From the NCBI GenBank assembly GCA_037954235.1, contig JBBMOA010000007.1, forward strand, positions 26,590,957 to 26,654,956: 64,000 nt of DNA, given 5' to 3'. Under the pieces are notes generated by a model. That model did not search any database. It had not been told where the DNA came from and saw nothing but the letters and a program-made list of their open reading frames with translations. Made by a program: the position numbers and the translations under genes. This DNA comes from Aulostomus chinensis. Its lineage: Eukaryota; Chordata; Actinopteri; Syngnathiformes; Aulostomidae. Below, one piece after another: positions 46,101 to 57,720 of this stretch; positions within the stretch are counted from its first letter, which is position 1; every line of letters starts with the position of its first letter.

Positions 46101-47814
46101 CTCAAACATAATTTATTTAATAGCACAGTTTATCTAATCTATCGAGTGAATTCTATCATTTTTAAGATTTAGATCCCTCCTTAAGCATTGAAGTCATCTG
46201 CAGGAAGTAAAAGTTCCACACGGGAGCCCAACAAACACATGCCGTCATCAATTTTGACTTCTTTGCTTTCAAACTTGAAGATTTGTCTTTAGTAATTGAA
46301 CCACATGTATAATTCTGCGGCGTGTCGATGAAATGTGTCGAGGCAAAAGGGTGAAAAAAAAAAATCATTCGGCAAGAAAAGTTAATAAGCAGTGTGAAAG
46401 AACATTTTCTAGCTTTAGGATAAATGCACACAGGCCCAATATTTTCTGTAATAAAAACAAATCACAACAGTGCATTTGACATTAATCCAAACAAAAACAG
46501 TGAAATAGCGTGGCAGCTCTTTGTCAACATGGGTCATCATGTTAATAGATGCGCTGCGCTGTAGTTGATTAACTTTGGAAGTGCTAGTGGCAAATTTCAT
46601 CAGCGACAATAATACATACAATGTGTCTCGCCAGAGTCACTATGAAATACATTATTCAAAGTCAAATATCAGCAAAATTATTTGCATAACCCCCCACTGT
46701 TCTACGTGAGAGAGTCTAATCTGTTTTACTGTTTTAGGAATGAGGCCAGCAAAGCACATTTAAATAAGGATTAATTCCGATTTTTTTCTTCTTTTATTCC
46801 TGTTTGGCAAAGTGTTGTCATGTTTTCATGACTGGCAGATTATTGGACCTCCACTTAAGCACCTTAACTTTGCTCAGGCAATTTAGCTGCATTATGACTT
46901 TGCATAAACCTTGAATGCTACTAGGCGGAGGGGTGTGCAGTTCATGAGAGGTACAGAATTAGACTGCCACGTGATACCTTTGCAAGTAGAGCAACACTGT
47001 GGCATCACGTCACAGGATGTTTGGCAAAGCTCTGGGTTTAATATCCTGGGTAAAGTTCTGTTTCTTAATGTGCACAACCAGAGGTGCACTTACTAAACAA
47101 AAGAGGAAAAGTGGGCCTGGTGACATCAGAGCAGCGGTGACTTGTAATGCCGAGGATAGATTTTTACAATTATTTCACTGTTTGAAAGAAAAAAAAAAGA
47201 TCAAGCATCCTCATATTTTTTCATAATACTTGCGGGAGAAATCATCTTCTGAGGTCTCTTAATGCCTGTTCAATACACCACAAATAAAATATTAAAAGTA
47301 TGACAGCGTGTTAATTTTTTAACTATGAGGAACAAACTCCCGCTGCAGTGACCACTTGGCGAATGCTGTTGCGAACGCTGCAGTGGGAGTTGGTCGGTCA
47401 CTTCCTGTTTTTTTTTCTTGCCGCAATATAAAACAGAGTTAAAAAGCCTTTTTTCAAGGCCCCATTAACACCCGCCAGTGTCTGGCTTTTGTCTGCAATT
47501 GGGAAACGGTTTGGTATTCAATTGTTTGTCAAACGACCCTGCAAGATGTTTTTGGGGTCAAAGCAGCTTGAAGTTGTTTTCATGGTCTTTCTGTGTTTTG
47601 TTTTTGTTTTTGTGTGTATGTGTGTGTGTTTTTTTTAAGAACTTGAGCCGTAGTTTGTGTTATTGTCCATGATGTACAAATCAAGCATAGAGTATAATTT
47701 GTACGATTATTATCACTCTTATTATGAACCACTAATCACATAGGCTTTTATTTGCAGTTGTCACAAATATCAGGAAAATAATGCATGTTCACAGAGCCTT
47801 CAGTCTGACAATTA

Positions 47815-47816
<2 letters not shown>
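43168..47816. other. Unique DNA, no gene recognised
   Basis: About 4.6 kb. The T-rich, C/G-punctuated stretch 43560-44050 has three short open plus frames in succession and reads like old transposon or untranslated DNA, but I cannot match it to a family. Minus frames at 45064-45934 and 46162-46621 have no recognisable domain. No RNA gene was seen. Confidence 0.45.

Positions 47817-47875
<59 letters not shown>
47817..47875 (+). repeat. (TG)n microsatellite
   Basis: About 29 pure TG units, seen directly. Confidence 0.96.
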
Positions 47876-47876
<1 letters not shown>

Positions 47877-48894
47877 CTCTTACATAATATTTCACTGTGG
47901 TATTTGGCTGTGGACCTGGGCCTTGAAATTTGTCCTACATCATTTTCTTTATTTTTTCTGCCTCAGTTATCACAGCGTGAAGCCTGTGTTCCAATTAGAC
48001 CTCTTGAATTAGGAATCAGTTCTTGATTAAACAAAATTGATTAAAAATCACATTAGGAAGTCTTCTGTTTTTGTTTTGGAGTTGTTGTTTTTTTTTCTCC
48101 CCTCGCTCATTCTTTTCTAGTTCATAGGTTCTCATACCCCTGGGTACAAAGTGTTCTACCAGAGCTAAATGCCTCTGCAAAGCTTCGATGTGGTGCTCTA
48201 ATTTATAAATTAAGATTTATTTACTCCTCAAGTAGTTGCGCTTGAGGGTTTGTGTTTTGATGCTGATGAAAAAAGAAATATGAAAAATGTGTCAGCTTCA
48301 TTGACTGGCCCCTGTGAGATACTGCTGGGAACTGCAGCATGAATGAGTTCGGTCTTATTTATGACAGGCTGCAGTGTGGTAATCAATGCATCCACGTACA
48401 GTTTTGGTTTGGAACAAATTAATCAAATCTCTCTGTGGAAGATGTTTGCATGTCTATAGGATATGTAGGACATCTGTAATTCATCCACGCCTGTGAAGCT
48501 GCACAGTTTTGTCTTTCCTGAATGCTGAGTTACGCTCGCCTCATTCTGTCCGCATCACATGCTGAAATGAAAGATTTAGCTGCAACTTTCTCAATCTCAG
48601 CCAGTTCTCGGCATGCATTATTTTGATATGTGTCATTGGCTGCTGTGTTTAATTGGGAGCTATCTCCACAAATATAAGCCTGGGAAAGAAGGATGGTTTG
48701 ACAGCAAAACAACATTTCCCACCGGAGAGCAAAAACCTGCCACTAATAAAAGATGTGAACGGCTCTTTGTGTGTTTTCAGATGACAGTCCATTAATGGGA
48801 CGGGAATATGGGTTCAGGATGGATGGGCAGAGCTACTCTGTAATGGCGTTATTAGCATCTCCTGCATGGAGGGGGACATGAAGTGAGAGTGTGT
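47876..48894. other. Unique DNA, no gene recognised
   Basis: No exon or repeat could be supported; short frames only. Confidence 0.5.
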
Positions 48895-48895
48895 T

Positions 48896-48979
<84 letters not shown>

Positions 48980-48990
48980 TGTATGTGTGT
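48895..48990 (+). repeat. (TG)n microsatellite
   Basis: Pure GT for about 75 bp, then GTTTGTGTATGTGTGT variants. Frames across it on both strands are artefacts. Confidence 0.96.
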
Positions 48991-50094
48991 TTATTTTCTT
49001 GTGAGTACACCCAGACAACAAGCAATACAATTATGACAAGAAACACAAGACATTACCAAATTACAGTATATGTCGGCTCACTGTTTTTGCAGGTTTTTGC
49101 AGCTGGAGTGTGAGTCAGGAGCTAATCAAAGTTCTATGGTGTTCATATTTGAACATAAAAGGCGTTTCAATTGAAGCGGATGTGAAGGTTGATGGCGGTG
49201 AATCAGCGGATGCTTTAAACCCCATCACACTGGAGAGGTCCCTGGAGAGCATCACTGCAAGTTTGATTAATTGCACAATTAAAAACAGCAATTTCCTTTT
49301 CAATATCAGCATCTCTCGTAAAACTACAAAAAAAAAAAATCCCTGTTGTTGATCTTGTACCACTTTTTATGACATTATCATCACAGGTTGACATTATGAT
49401 CATGTTTATCAGAGGCTTGACGGACACATCTCCCATACATTCAAGTTTCCATGAGTTGCAAAGGTTTATTGTGGTCACTAACCTCCATGTATGAGATGAA
49501 CCCTCTTTCATATCGCCCATCAGTTTGTAAAATCTTGTTCAATAGCAATCGGATCCAACATCAAAAAAGTCCAAGAGCATAAACAACTTGAAAAGTACAA
49601 ATACTTTGTTACTGTAGTTTTACTCCCTACATTTAACACAATAACCTAAATGCTCCATCCCTTCCATACTTCTACTTTTGTAATGAATGTGTGTACTTTT
49701 GTCAATTCTGCCTGCAATCACCAAATCTCCTGCAATTCCAGTTAACTTAGAGAGCTAGGAGGTGATTGAACATGGGAGCAACCATGTCATTGTCTCTGCA
49801 ACATAATGAAACTTATAAAGCAACATGGCCCAAGAGTCCGCAGCCACGCGAGCAGCACAGTGAGACTTCTTACAGCAGACATGCCCAAAATCAGGGTCAG
49901 ACAGGGGACAACATTCAGTCCAGCTAAATTCAGAAGTTAATTCGCGACGCCAACAGAATATTAACTAAGAAAACGGCAAAATGACTAGAAATGCATTCCT
50001 CGGTGTCACGAAAGTAAAAGATTCAACAGACGGTAACAAAATAAATCACTCAACAACAGATAGAGATACAAGCGTCGTCGAGAAACAAACTCTA
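48991..50094. other. Unique DNA, no gene recognised
   Basis: Overlapping frames on both strands at 49110-49520 were read and are domain-free. No repeat recognised. Confidence 0.5.
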
Positions 50095-50257
50095 AAACAC
50101 TGAAAGCAATTGACGTGTCACATGTAATCACGTCAGTCTCTCAGGAGAGAACCATGAGCATCACTAGGATACATGAGAAACTTTTCAAAATACTTCCATC
50201 TGGGTCAAAGTAGTGGACCAACTGCATGGCCGTTTTTCATCCCCAGAGCTACCATGA
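50095..50257 (-). repeat. Decayed fish interspersed repeat
   Basis: The minus strand reads CATGGTAGCTCTGGGGATGA, AAAACGGCCATGCAGTTGGT, CCACTACTTTGACCCAGATG, then GTATCCTAGTGATGC. This follows 'atggtggctctgaggatg...agtcggtccaccactttggtccagactgaaatatc...ctaatgac', wording that I recall from an abundant fish repeat. The central 'ctcaacaactattggatgg' block is heavily changed. Limits are approximate and the class is not assigned. Confidence 0.5.
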
Positions 50258-52569
50258 CTAAAAAAAAAAAATAAAATAAAATAATCTCTTATTGGGGACT
50301 ACCGGAGGCTCTGTGCTTTTAAGTAATTAGCAATGCCAACTCAGCATAATATTCTATCTAGGCTTCACAAGCAGAAATGAGATGCTTCTTTCACTTTCTC
50401 AGCATAACTCATCCTTTCTGGCTGTGCAGGGGCCGCTTTAGGATGGAGGCATGCAAAGAAAAGGATGTGCTCAGCTTGCCACCTTCTCAAGGGCTGGTTG
50501 GAGGGTGGTGGTGAGGGCCCGGCATGCATTCCCTCCTTAATCCTGTAGGGGGTCCAAGACTTTGAGCAAAATTATCTTCCTTTTATCCACTGCTGTCTGC
50601 GAGCATTTTGTGTTTAAATCAATTAGACACATGCCCCTTCACTCAGTAGACGAAGGGAACATTTATGGATTTAATTCAAAGGGGATATCTGAGTAATTAT
50701 CACCTCAGTCTTTGTTCTGTTTGGGTTTTATCTAATAGAGAACTTAGATAATCAAGTTCAAATTCCAGCTGATCTCAGCTGAAAGTCTGAATCACTTTGC
50801 AGATCTGGAGGCTTTTTCATCCTATTTTGGACTGACTTTTATTGAAATGCATAGCCCTGCTTCAGGATCGCCAAGATTCTTTCAAAATTAGTTTCCTGTC
50901 TGGATGTCTGTCAAAAGATATTAAAAACATCTACATAAACAAGGAATCTCACATGCATTGAATATGTTCTCTATTCATTGGAGGCATTGCAAGAATTGCA
51001 GCATTGGGGCTAAATGTTTTCTTTTGAGTGGCTTTGAAAAGAATGACATACCTGAGTTTGGCCTTGAAAGCCTTAAACATGTGGTCCTCCCTTATAGAAG
51101 TCAGATTGCAATTTATGCATTCTCTCCTGTTTACATGCTAAAGGAAGTAAAGATTCAACTTGCCTGTAAGAAAGTACACTCTGATCCACAGAAGGTGTTC
51201 ATAGCGACTGCAGTCACAGCAACGGTCTAGATTTGTCCTCAGCATGGAATATCTAGGATAGCAATATCCTGTCCGCCTTCATATTCATTGGGACAAAAGC
51301 AGATTCTGCATGTACACAATTTTAAATTCCAATATTTGGCACAGGAAGCAGTGCTGTGATTCTCCTTCCTCAAACATAGTTCACTGGTCAGCTTCAGCAT
51401 TTGGGGCAAAAGCTGCAGCTCTGAGTCTAGATTTACAGACATGATTTGAGCTTAATGTTGTCATACATATGCTAGCAGTTCTGACGGTTAGGAAGTAAAA
51501 TGTTTTATCATGCCATCATCTTAGTGGGGGATATTTGATGCGACTCCCTCAGGAATCATTCCTCTCCATTATCGCCATCTGCCATCATTCAACAAAGTGA
51601 ACTCAGACTGGTCTGTTTGTAAAATCCTGCAGCAAACAAGTCTCAGACATCATCTCTGTGATTGGTGTGATGTCATGATGGTGCAACGTACTGATCCAAA
51701 GCATTTTCATCAGAACCAGCAGAAAGCTCTGCGCCGTTTCAGAGAAGCTTGGAGAAATGTTGCTCCACTGCCCCACTACATGATCAATAAAAAGACCTTT
51801 GCTACTGATAGGCTATTTCATTCAGAAAACAGCCGGGTAACCAGCATGCTACCAAGAAATGTAGCGTAACATACTTATGCACGGTCAATCAACACCACTA
51901 TCCAACTATGAAGCTGCAAGAATGACCTAAGGTCCAGTTTTTGGACACGCTGGGCTGTTTGGGGAGAGAAAATGTGATGGCGCTTATGGTGAGAGAGTGC
52001 ATGCCAAGTGCCCGGGTTGGTGCGCTGATCCTGTTTGCACCATCTGATATCACAATGGCTCCAGCAAGTCAAGACTGTTTAAGAGTCTTAAACGTTCCAT
52101 CAGTGCTGCTCCGTTCCTTCCATGCAGCTGCTACTGCCAGCACAGCTCTGATGGTAATGACATGAACATAATGAGATGTACAAAGATAATGAGATGTAGT
52201 GAGATGTCTATTTTCATGCATTTGCGTGCATGCGTGAGAGTCATATTTGTTCTGACGCAGGCCGCTGCGGCGTTGCACTGCTGACATAAGCCTGCAGGTA
52301 CTCACAGTGTGACGTAAATACAGCACATGGGTGGCGTGCACCGGTTTTCCTGGTGGGGAAACAGCAGGATTATAGTTTAAAGTCATTTTTTATGTAATGC
52401 AGCATCTGCTGAGAAACTTTCAACCTGCCAAGGGACTGCAGAGTTCGCAGCAATAATGTGGTACATCGCAAAAAAAAAAAATAGTGACAGTCTGAAAAAA
52501 ACAGCACATTGTCCATCTTAAATAAAATAAATAAATAAAATAAAAATAAAAATAATATGTGCTGGATTT
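50258..52569. other. Unique DNA, no gene recognised
   Basis: Plus frames at 50958-51230 and 51597-51869 (90 codons each) were read; neither shows a known domain. Composition is balanced. No RNA gene or repeat identified. Confidence 0.48.
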
Positions 52570-52621
52570 GTTGTGTGTGTGTGTGTGTGTGTGTGTGGGG
52601 GGGGGGGGGGGTAGTAGTAGT
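52570..52621 (+). repeat. (TG)n-(G)n-(TAG)n compound tract
   Basis: TG units run into about 16 G and then three TAG units. Seen directly. The G run is potentially quadruplex-forming. Confidence 0.94.
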
Positions 52622-53549
52622 GAAGCAACACCAAAAGAGAAACATCCTAATTTTTTCCAGTCCATCAGGTATTTTTCTCTTGAGTTCTAAATTCTTATCA
52701 TTGCATTCCATTTGCCTGCAAGATATTGATCTTCTTTTCTTTTTTTTTTAGGATTTCTTAGATCTGGTCTGACCAGACGTGATGGCTTACAGCAGAGAGC
52801 AGACTTGACTCTGGATTTTAAGATTATTATTATTATGAATTTGGCTTGAAAGTTCATAGGTGAGTTTTGAATCAGCGGTAAAGGAATAATCATACCGATA
52901 AAAAAAAAAATCCTAGTTGGCTTTTGCTCTACAAATATACGTCATCCCTGAGGGAGATCCACAAAGCATCGATAATATAACATTCCTGAATTAATAAATT
53001 ATTTACAGCTGTGTTTTTATATGCCAATCTCATGTCATCAAAGACAAGGGGGGGGGGGTTTTCTGGTTCAAAAGCAATTTTCACTCAGTGTCGAAGGACG
53101 CGTTGATATTAAGAAATCATTTGATCCGTACAGTTGTGACTGTTCTTTGAAATAGGTTGAAATGTTCAGCACACCTTTTCAACTGCTTTAATCGCAGCTG
53201 CTCCACTAAAGGTTGAAACTCTTTTCAACTGCGAATGACAGAATCTCCCCATTATAAAACAATAATGCTGCTAATGAGATTAAGAGGATCCGCCAGGCGC
53301 TGAAAGGGAAAACTAGGGGAACTTATACAAATGATTAATTCACCATTTTTCCAAAAATAATAACAGGAGGTCTCTGCATCAAAATGGGAATAAATTGCAT
53401 TGTTCAGTGATTCAAACAGGAGCAGTGCTGCTGTTGATTTCAACAGTCAACTGTCATGGGAAAATCACTGGTAGTTCATCCACTGAGCTTTGCCTTCAAA
53501 GCGGCCCTATTAAGGGAACCCTGCATAAACGGCAGACAGCTGCTGTCAT
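52622..53549. other. Unique DNA, no gene recognised
   Basis: T/A runs near 52740 and 52901, a G run at 53049-53058, and no supported exon. Confidence 0.5.
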
Positions 53550-53645
53550 CATGCTGCCTGGAGAGTTGGGCGTCTGGTAATCGGAGGGATACTGGTTTGA
53601 TCCCTGGACCCTCCAGAGAACAGCGAGACGCTGAGTCCCCGTGGA
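53550..53645 (+). mobile_element. Decayed tRNA-derived SINE remnant
   Basis: GGCGTCTGGTAATCGGAGGG and the B-box-like GGTTTGATCCC (53594-53604) are followed by CAGCGAGACGCTGAGTCCCC. This matches a fish SINE type that I recall ('gtcgtctggtaaccggagggttgctggttcgatccc ... gagcaagacactgaacccc'). The B box differs from GGTTCGANTCC by a CpG-type C-to-T change, and the A box region is damaged. A different family from the copies at 18425, 25433 and 57030. Confidence 0.5.
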
Positions 53646-54312
53646 ATGTGGGAGAGGTTCTGACATCAAGACCAAAACACGAGTCATGCTAGCAAGCGTC
53701 TCACATAAGTTTAATCTTCCCCTCATCTTCTGGTCAAATCGGACTGATTTCATGACTTTCATAACTTTGTTGTTTTTTTGTCCCATCTGATTGCTTCAAG
53801 GCCTCGTGGTGTTAAAAGTTCAGATTTTACACTTTGACTGGTTTACTCAACTCGACGTTCCCAGTCAAAGTCACTGAAGCGCGCTTCACTTCCTTGACGC
53901 GCCATCAAAAGTTTGACATCAGTCAGAAGAACGGCTGTTGAGATGATGTTAATAGCAGACATAAGTTGCTTACTTTTTTAAAATTTAAATTCTGAAAGTT
54001 AATTTTGGAATGTGTTCTCAGTGTTTGTTTCTCCTGAAGTTACTCATGCCAATGAGCCTGAGACACTGTTTCACACCTGGAATGTTTTAAACTTAATACG
54101 GTGATAATTTCATCTTTTTTTGTGCTAACATAAGAGCAGTTAAAACCGACAACACGCAGACGACTGAAATAGGGAGGAGCAGCGCTGCTGATCTGAACTG
54201 CTAAAAGTGATTTAAAAGTTGCAGTGGCGCTTAAAAAAAAAAAACAGACTTCTTATATAATCGGCATAAAACATATTAAGTTTTTATTGTTGTTGTTTGC
54301 AGTCACAGACGG
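53646..54312. other. Unique DNA, nothing recognised
   Basis: No exon or nameable repeat; A run at 54233-54244. Confidence 0.5.
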
Positions 54313-54592
54313 GAAGAACCTCTCCTAGCATGCAACTGGCTAAAGGAGAGTACACCCTTATCATGCTGCCAGTCTTTCACAGGGCTAACACACACAATCA
54401 CACACTCACACACACAAACACACACACATATATATAGACTTTCCAGTTCGTGCAGCCTTTAGACTGTGGGAAACAGGAAAACACAGATGCAGCAGGGGGA
54501 AGAACATGTAAACTCCCCTGAGAAAAGCTCCATGTTGCATCTTGATGTGAGGTGACAAAATAACCTCTGAGCCACCGTGCTACCCTTCACAC
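54313..54592 (-). mobile_element. Old SINE copy invaded by a (CA)n tract
   Basis: The minus strand reads AGGGTAGCACGGTGGCTCAG, AGGTTATTTTGTCACCTCAC, GGAGTTTACATGTTCTTCCC, TTTCCCACAGTCTAAAGGC, then a TATA/(GT)n stretch, then AGCCCTGTGAAAGACTGGCA and AAGGGTGTACTCTCC. Each block aligns in order with the family at 25433 and 57030. Where the family has 'gtgagtgtgaatggttgtctgtctgtatgtgt', this copy has GT repeats (54390-54432), so the microsatellite grew inside the element. No tetranucleotide tail or TSD is recognisable. Confidence 0.68.
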
Positions 54593-56314
54593 CACACGCT
54601 GCCAAGCTCGGACTCCATCTGACAGATAAATGGAGCATGCCTTGATGTAAAATTATTACTTTATGATAAAAAGTGAGTAAAACAGAAATTATGTGCATTT
54701 TAAATCACCTCACGCTGTGCGCTGTATTTTTGTGCAGGCACAATGATCCTGAAACTGTGCTATTTTGAGACCAGCGCAGGTCAACAGTGGAAGGGGAGTT
54801 GCAGACAGGTGAGAGCTTCATTCAGACACAGCAGCACAAATGCAGTTTTCATTATACATTTTGGTTGAAATTTCCTGATGCTTTGTCGTACGTGCAGACA
54901 GGTTAAAATCTTTTCACCCTCCGTTACTTCTGTTGAATCTCCAGCTGCTGGCGAATGCACATCTATGCAACCAAGAATCTATGAAAATGTTCTTGAGCGT
55001 TTTTTAATAATTCCAAAAATACAAACTCTGTATATGTTTCACTTTGAAATTGAATCAAAAATGGGATCAAAAGTGGAGCCCTGTGCGACTGGCCTGTAAA
55101 CATGCTGAGGCGTGTCGCTGACATGCTTACAGATCCCAGGCTCCCTCTGATCATCTGTAGTGGAGTGTAACTTACCATGGGTTCCAGCATGTGCCGTGGC
55201 GCGTCATCAGAGCCACAGCGTGAGGATGACTCACCACATATTACTCGCTCACTGTCAGGTCTCCAACGCCAGCTTGCCTGCAGGTACATACGCAAAGAGA
55301 AAACACTGACTGCAATGCTGCTGCCTGGAGAGAAATGCCTGTCCAAATACCTCACAAAGTGCACAACAAGATAATTAGGCAATAATGCACTGATGCTGAA
55401 AATAAAGCACACAGGAACTTTTGGGAATCACTTGCAATTACCGGCTCTTGCTTGTTTACACGACACATTCATTGCTTTCATAATGACTCTGTGCTGTACA
55501 CCGCACAGCACTGCCTAATATTATAGATATTAACAAAAAGTTATTAGACGAAACTTTATTATTTATACTCGACTTCTTTTCACTTCTGGTAATTAACTGC
55601 GTACAGATGTCTATCAACATTTTACATTTGTGAATGCTGTGATGCAAAATTTAAGACCTCTAAGTGCATCTACAAGCTTACTTCACACGCTGTCGTCTGC
55701 AGCTAAGTGTGTTACCGCTATTATTAGAAGCTGGCACGTGCGCCTGGTTGTGTGTTCTCATGATTTTTGACTCAAAGCTCATTAACGTGGCCTCGCAGTC
55801 ATCATCAACCCTCACCTCCAGTCAATTAAACCCTCACCCATGTTGAACCTGGAGATTAAAAACTGCAAAAATTGACATTTTTATGTGTCAGCATTGCATG
55901 CCGTCTCATTAAAATCACAGTTGTGACGTTATTATTAAATATGTTTCATATTAAGAGGAGAGGATTATGAAGATAAAGATGCCCTATTGAGTGCACCAAC
56001 TGAGCCTGAAGTTAGCCTAATTACAGAAGAACTGGCTCTTAAACCAAAGCTGAGCCCCTTTCATCTTCATAATGCATCGACGGTGGGGTGATTCATTGTA
56101 CTGTGAAAGCTTCTGCCGGTCTGATCCGCCTAACAATTTGAACAGGTGTTTAATGAGAAGTCTCAACTCTCAGAGACTGGAGGAATTAATCCACATCTTC
56201 CAAAGGCAGACTTTCAGATTCTTTGAGAGTTCTGGCAGGAGAACTTCTCCTGACTCTCAAGAACGGCCCTGCTTATAATTACTTTTTCCGTGTCGTTGTC
56301 TCCAGATCTTGAGT
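54593..56314. other. Unique DNA, no gene recognised
   Basis: The minus frame 54963-55412 (149 codons) was read and shows no known domain. The interval 55900-56250 is repeat-free with balanced composition and could hold conserved non-coding DNA, but nothing in sequence alone proves it. Confidence 0.48.
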
Positions 56315-56490
56315 TATTGTCTTATTTTGAGACAACTAAGCTTTTTTTTCCTGGTGATAATGGGTTAATTAATCTTGTTAAAATGCTCTTGGAGATAACG
56401 AGCAAATTAACAAGTTAATTAGCTTGTTTACCAGATCGATGTTGTCGTTATCCTCAGAAAACTAGATTAGTTATCGCGAGATAATGCTAC
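56315..56490. repeat. Degenerate GAGATAACGAG / TTATC inverted-word cluster
   Basis: GGAGATAACGAGC, ACAAGTTAATTAGCTTGT, GTCGTTATCCTCAGAAAACT and TTATC-GCGA-GATAA (56471-56484) recur with inverted orientation. This resembles fish repeats built from 'ttatctcgagataacgag' words. Limits are approximate and the class unknown. Confidence 0.4.
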
Positions 56491-56577
56491 ATTTAACTCA
56501 TGGTCTCCAGAAAATGGCAATTTCAAAAAAGTAATTTCAAGAACAACCACAACTCGTCCAGACGTGAGCTGCCAGAC

Positions 56578-56790
56578 TTTTTTTTTTTTTTTTTTAACCT
56601 CAGCGAGCACAATATCTCAAAACCTAATCGACGGGTTGGATTATGATGGCGGAAAGATCATTTGACAAGGAACAGGAAGGAAATGGTTCAGATGGATTTT
56701 ACTTTGTTAACTTTGAACCAATTCAAAGATATTGGCGCGACTGCTTTAACACTGCTTCAAAGAAATAAGCCATTTGTTTCCTCTGAACGC
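56578..56790 (+). repeat. Decayed MITE-like repeat after poly-T
   Basis: An 18-base T run (56578-56595) is followed by AACCTCAGCGAGCACAATAT, CTCAAAACCTAATCGACGGG and GATGGCGGAAAGATCATTTG, paralleling the family of 19355 ('...gcaggatatctcaaaaactaatgacggatt..gatgaa..'). The opening end is lost. Confidence 0.45.
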
Positions 56791-57029
56791 GTCAAGAATT
56801 CCAGAATTATGGTCAAATTCCTTTTCAGAAGGTCATTTTGATTTTAAGACCCCATTTACAACTGGTATTAAAATGGTCTGGGTGGTTGAATTTTTATCAG
56901 ATTGTTCCTGACCACACGGTGTAAATGCACCCAAGACTCATGGAGGACAGATTTTGATCCAATCATCTGCGGAGGTGGTCAGCGACACATTAAACAGTGT
57001 AAATGCATATGAAACAACCACGTAGGCGG

Positions 57030-57401
57030 CGCAGTGGTGCAGTGGTCAGCACTGGCGCCTCACAGCAAGAAGGTTCCAGGTTCGTATTCCGGCTCCAGCA
57101 TGGGCTCTTTCTGTGTGAGTCTGCATGTTCTCCCTGTTCCTGTGTGGGTTCTCTCCGGGTACTTCAGCTTCCTCCTACAGTCCAAAGACATCAAGAGGGG
57201 ACGAGGCTGATTGATACTCTAAATTGACTGTAGGTGTGGCTGTGAGTGTGAATGGTTGTCTGTCTGTATGTGTTGGCCCTGCGATGGACTGGCGACCTGT
57301 CCAGGGTGAACCCCGCCTCTCGCCCGTAGCCGCTGGGATAGGCTCCACCCCCCCATGACCCTTAACAGGAATAAGCGGAAGACAATGGATGGATGGATGG
57401 G
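57030..57401 (+). mobile_element. tRNA-headed SINE, copy 3, with 15-bp TSD
   Basis: A box TGGTGCAGTGG (57035-57045) fits the polymerase III consensus. The B-box region (57079-57090) has GGTTCG followed by TATTCC, so it is damaged. The body is collinear with copy 2 through AAGACATCAAGAGGGGACGA, TGGTTGTCTGTCTGTATGTG, GGCGACCTGTCCAGGGTGAA and CCTTAACAGGAATAAGCGGA, ending in GGATGGATGGATGG. CAACCACGTAGGCGG (57015-57029) and CAACCACATAGGCGG (57402-57416) are a 15-bp TSD differing only at a CpG-type G/A. Frames over it on both strands are not genes. Confidence 0.92.
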
Positions 57402-57424
57402 CAACCACATAGGCGGTAATATGA

Positions 57425-57720
57425 GCGAGGGCTGCTGGGTGCTCCAACTGAGAGGTGCGACGGAAGCAGCTGGACCCACGTGCAGACGACAGAGGCAGGA
57501 AGCAGAAACTGAACCAAAATTCGACACAGCGAAAACAAACAAAAAGGTGGGAGAACGCAAGGACAGGCAAGGTGCTGATTGGTTAAGAAACTCTGGCAAC
57601 AGAGCTAACGAGGACTGATTAATGACACGTGGGTGAGTCACAAAAAAAGGCAGGAAGAACAGCGAAGACACACAAGCGAGGAGGGATTTCAAAATAAAAA
57701 TGGGGTGCGCAACAGAAATG
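57425..57720. repeat. Possible old fish repeat
   Basis: GGACCCACGTGCAGACGACA, GAGGCAGGAAGCAGAAACTG, then GACACGTGGGTGAGTCACAA and AAAAAGGCAGGAAGAACAG resemble fish repeats of the type 'ggacccaatatgcagacgac..ggcaggaagatgaaactgaac..cacaggtgggtgtgtcac..aaaggcagg'. This is pattern memory only; limits and class are unknown. Confidence 0.3.

Noticed and set aside
54963..55412. 149-codon minus frame
   Set aside because: No recognisable domain, no splice context, ordinary composition for a chance frame.
57175..57692. 131- and 157-codon minus frames
   Set aside because: They run from the SINE into neighbouring DNA and have no domain beyond the SINE shadow.
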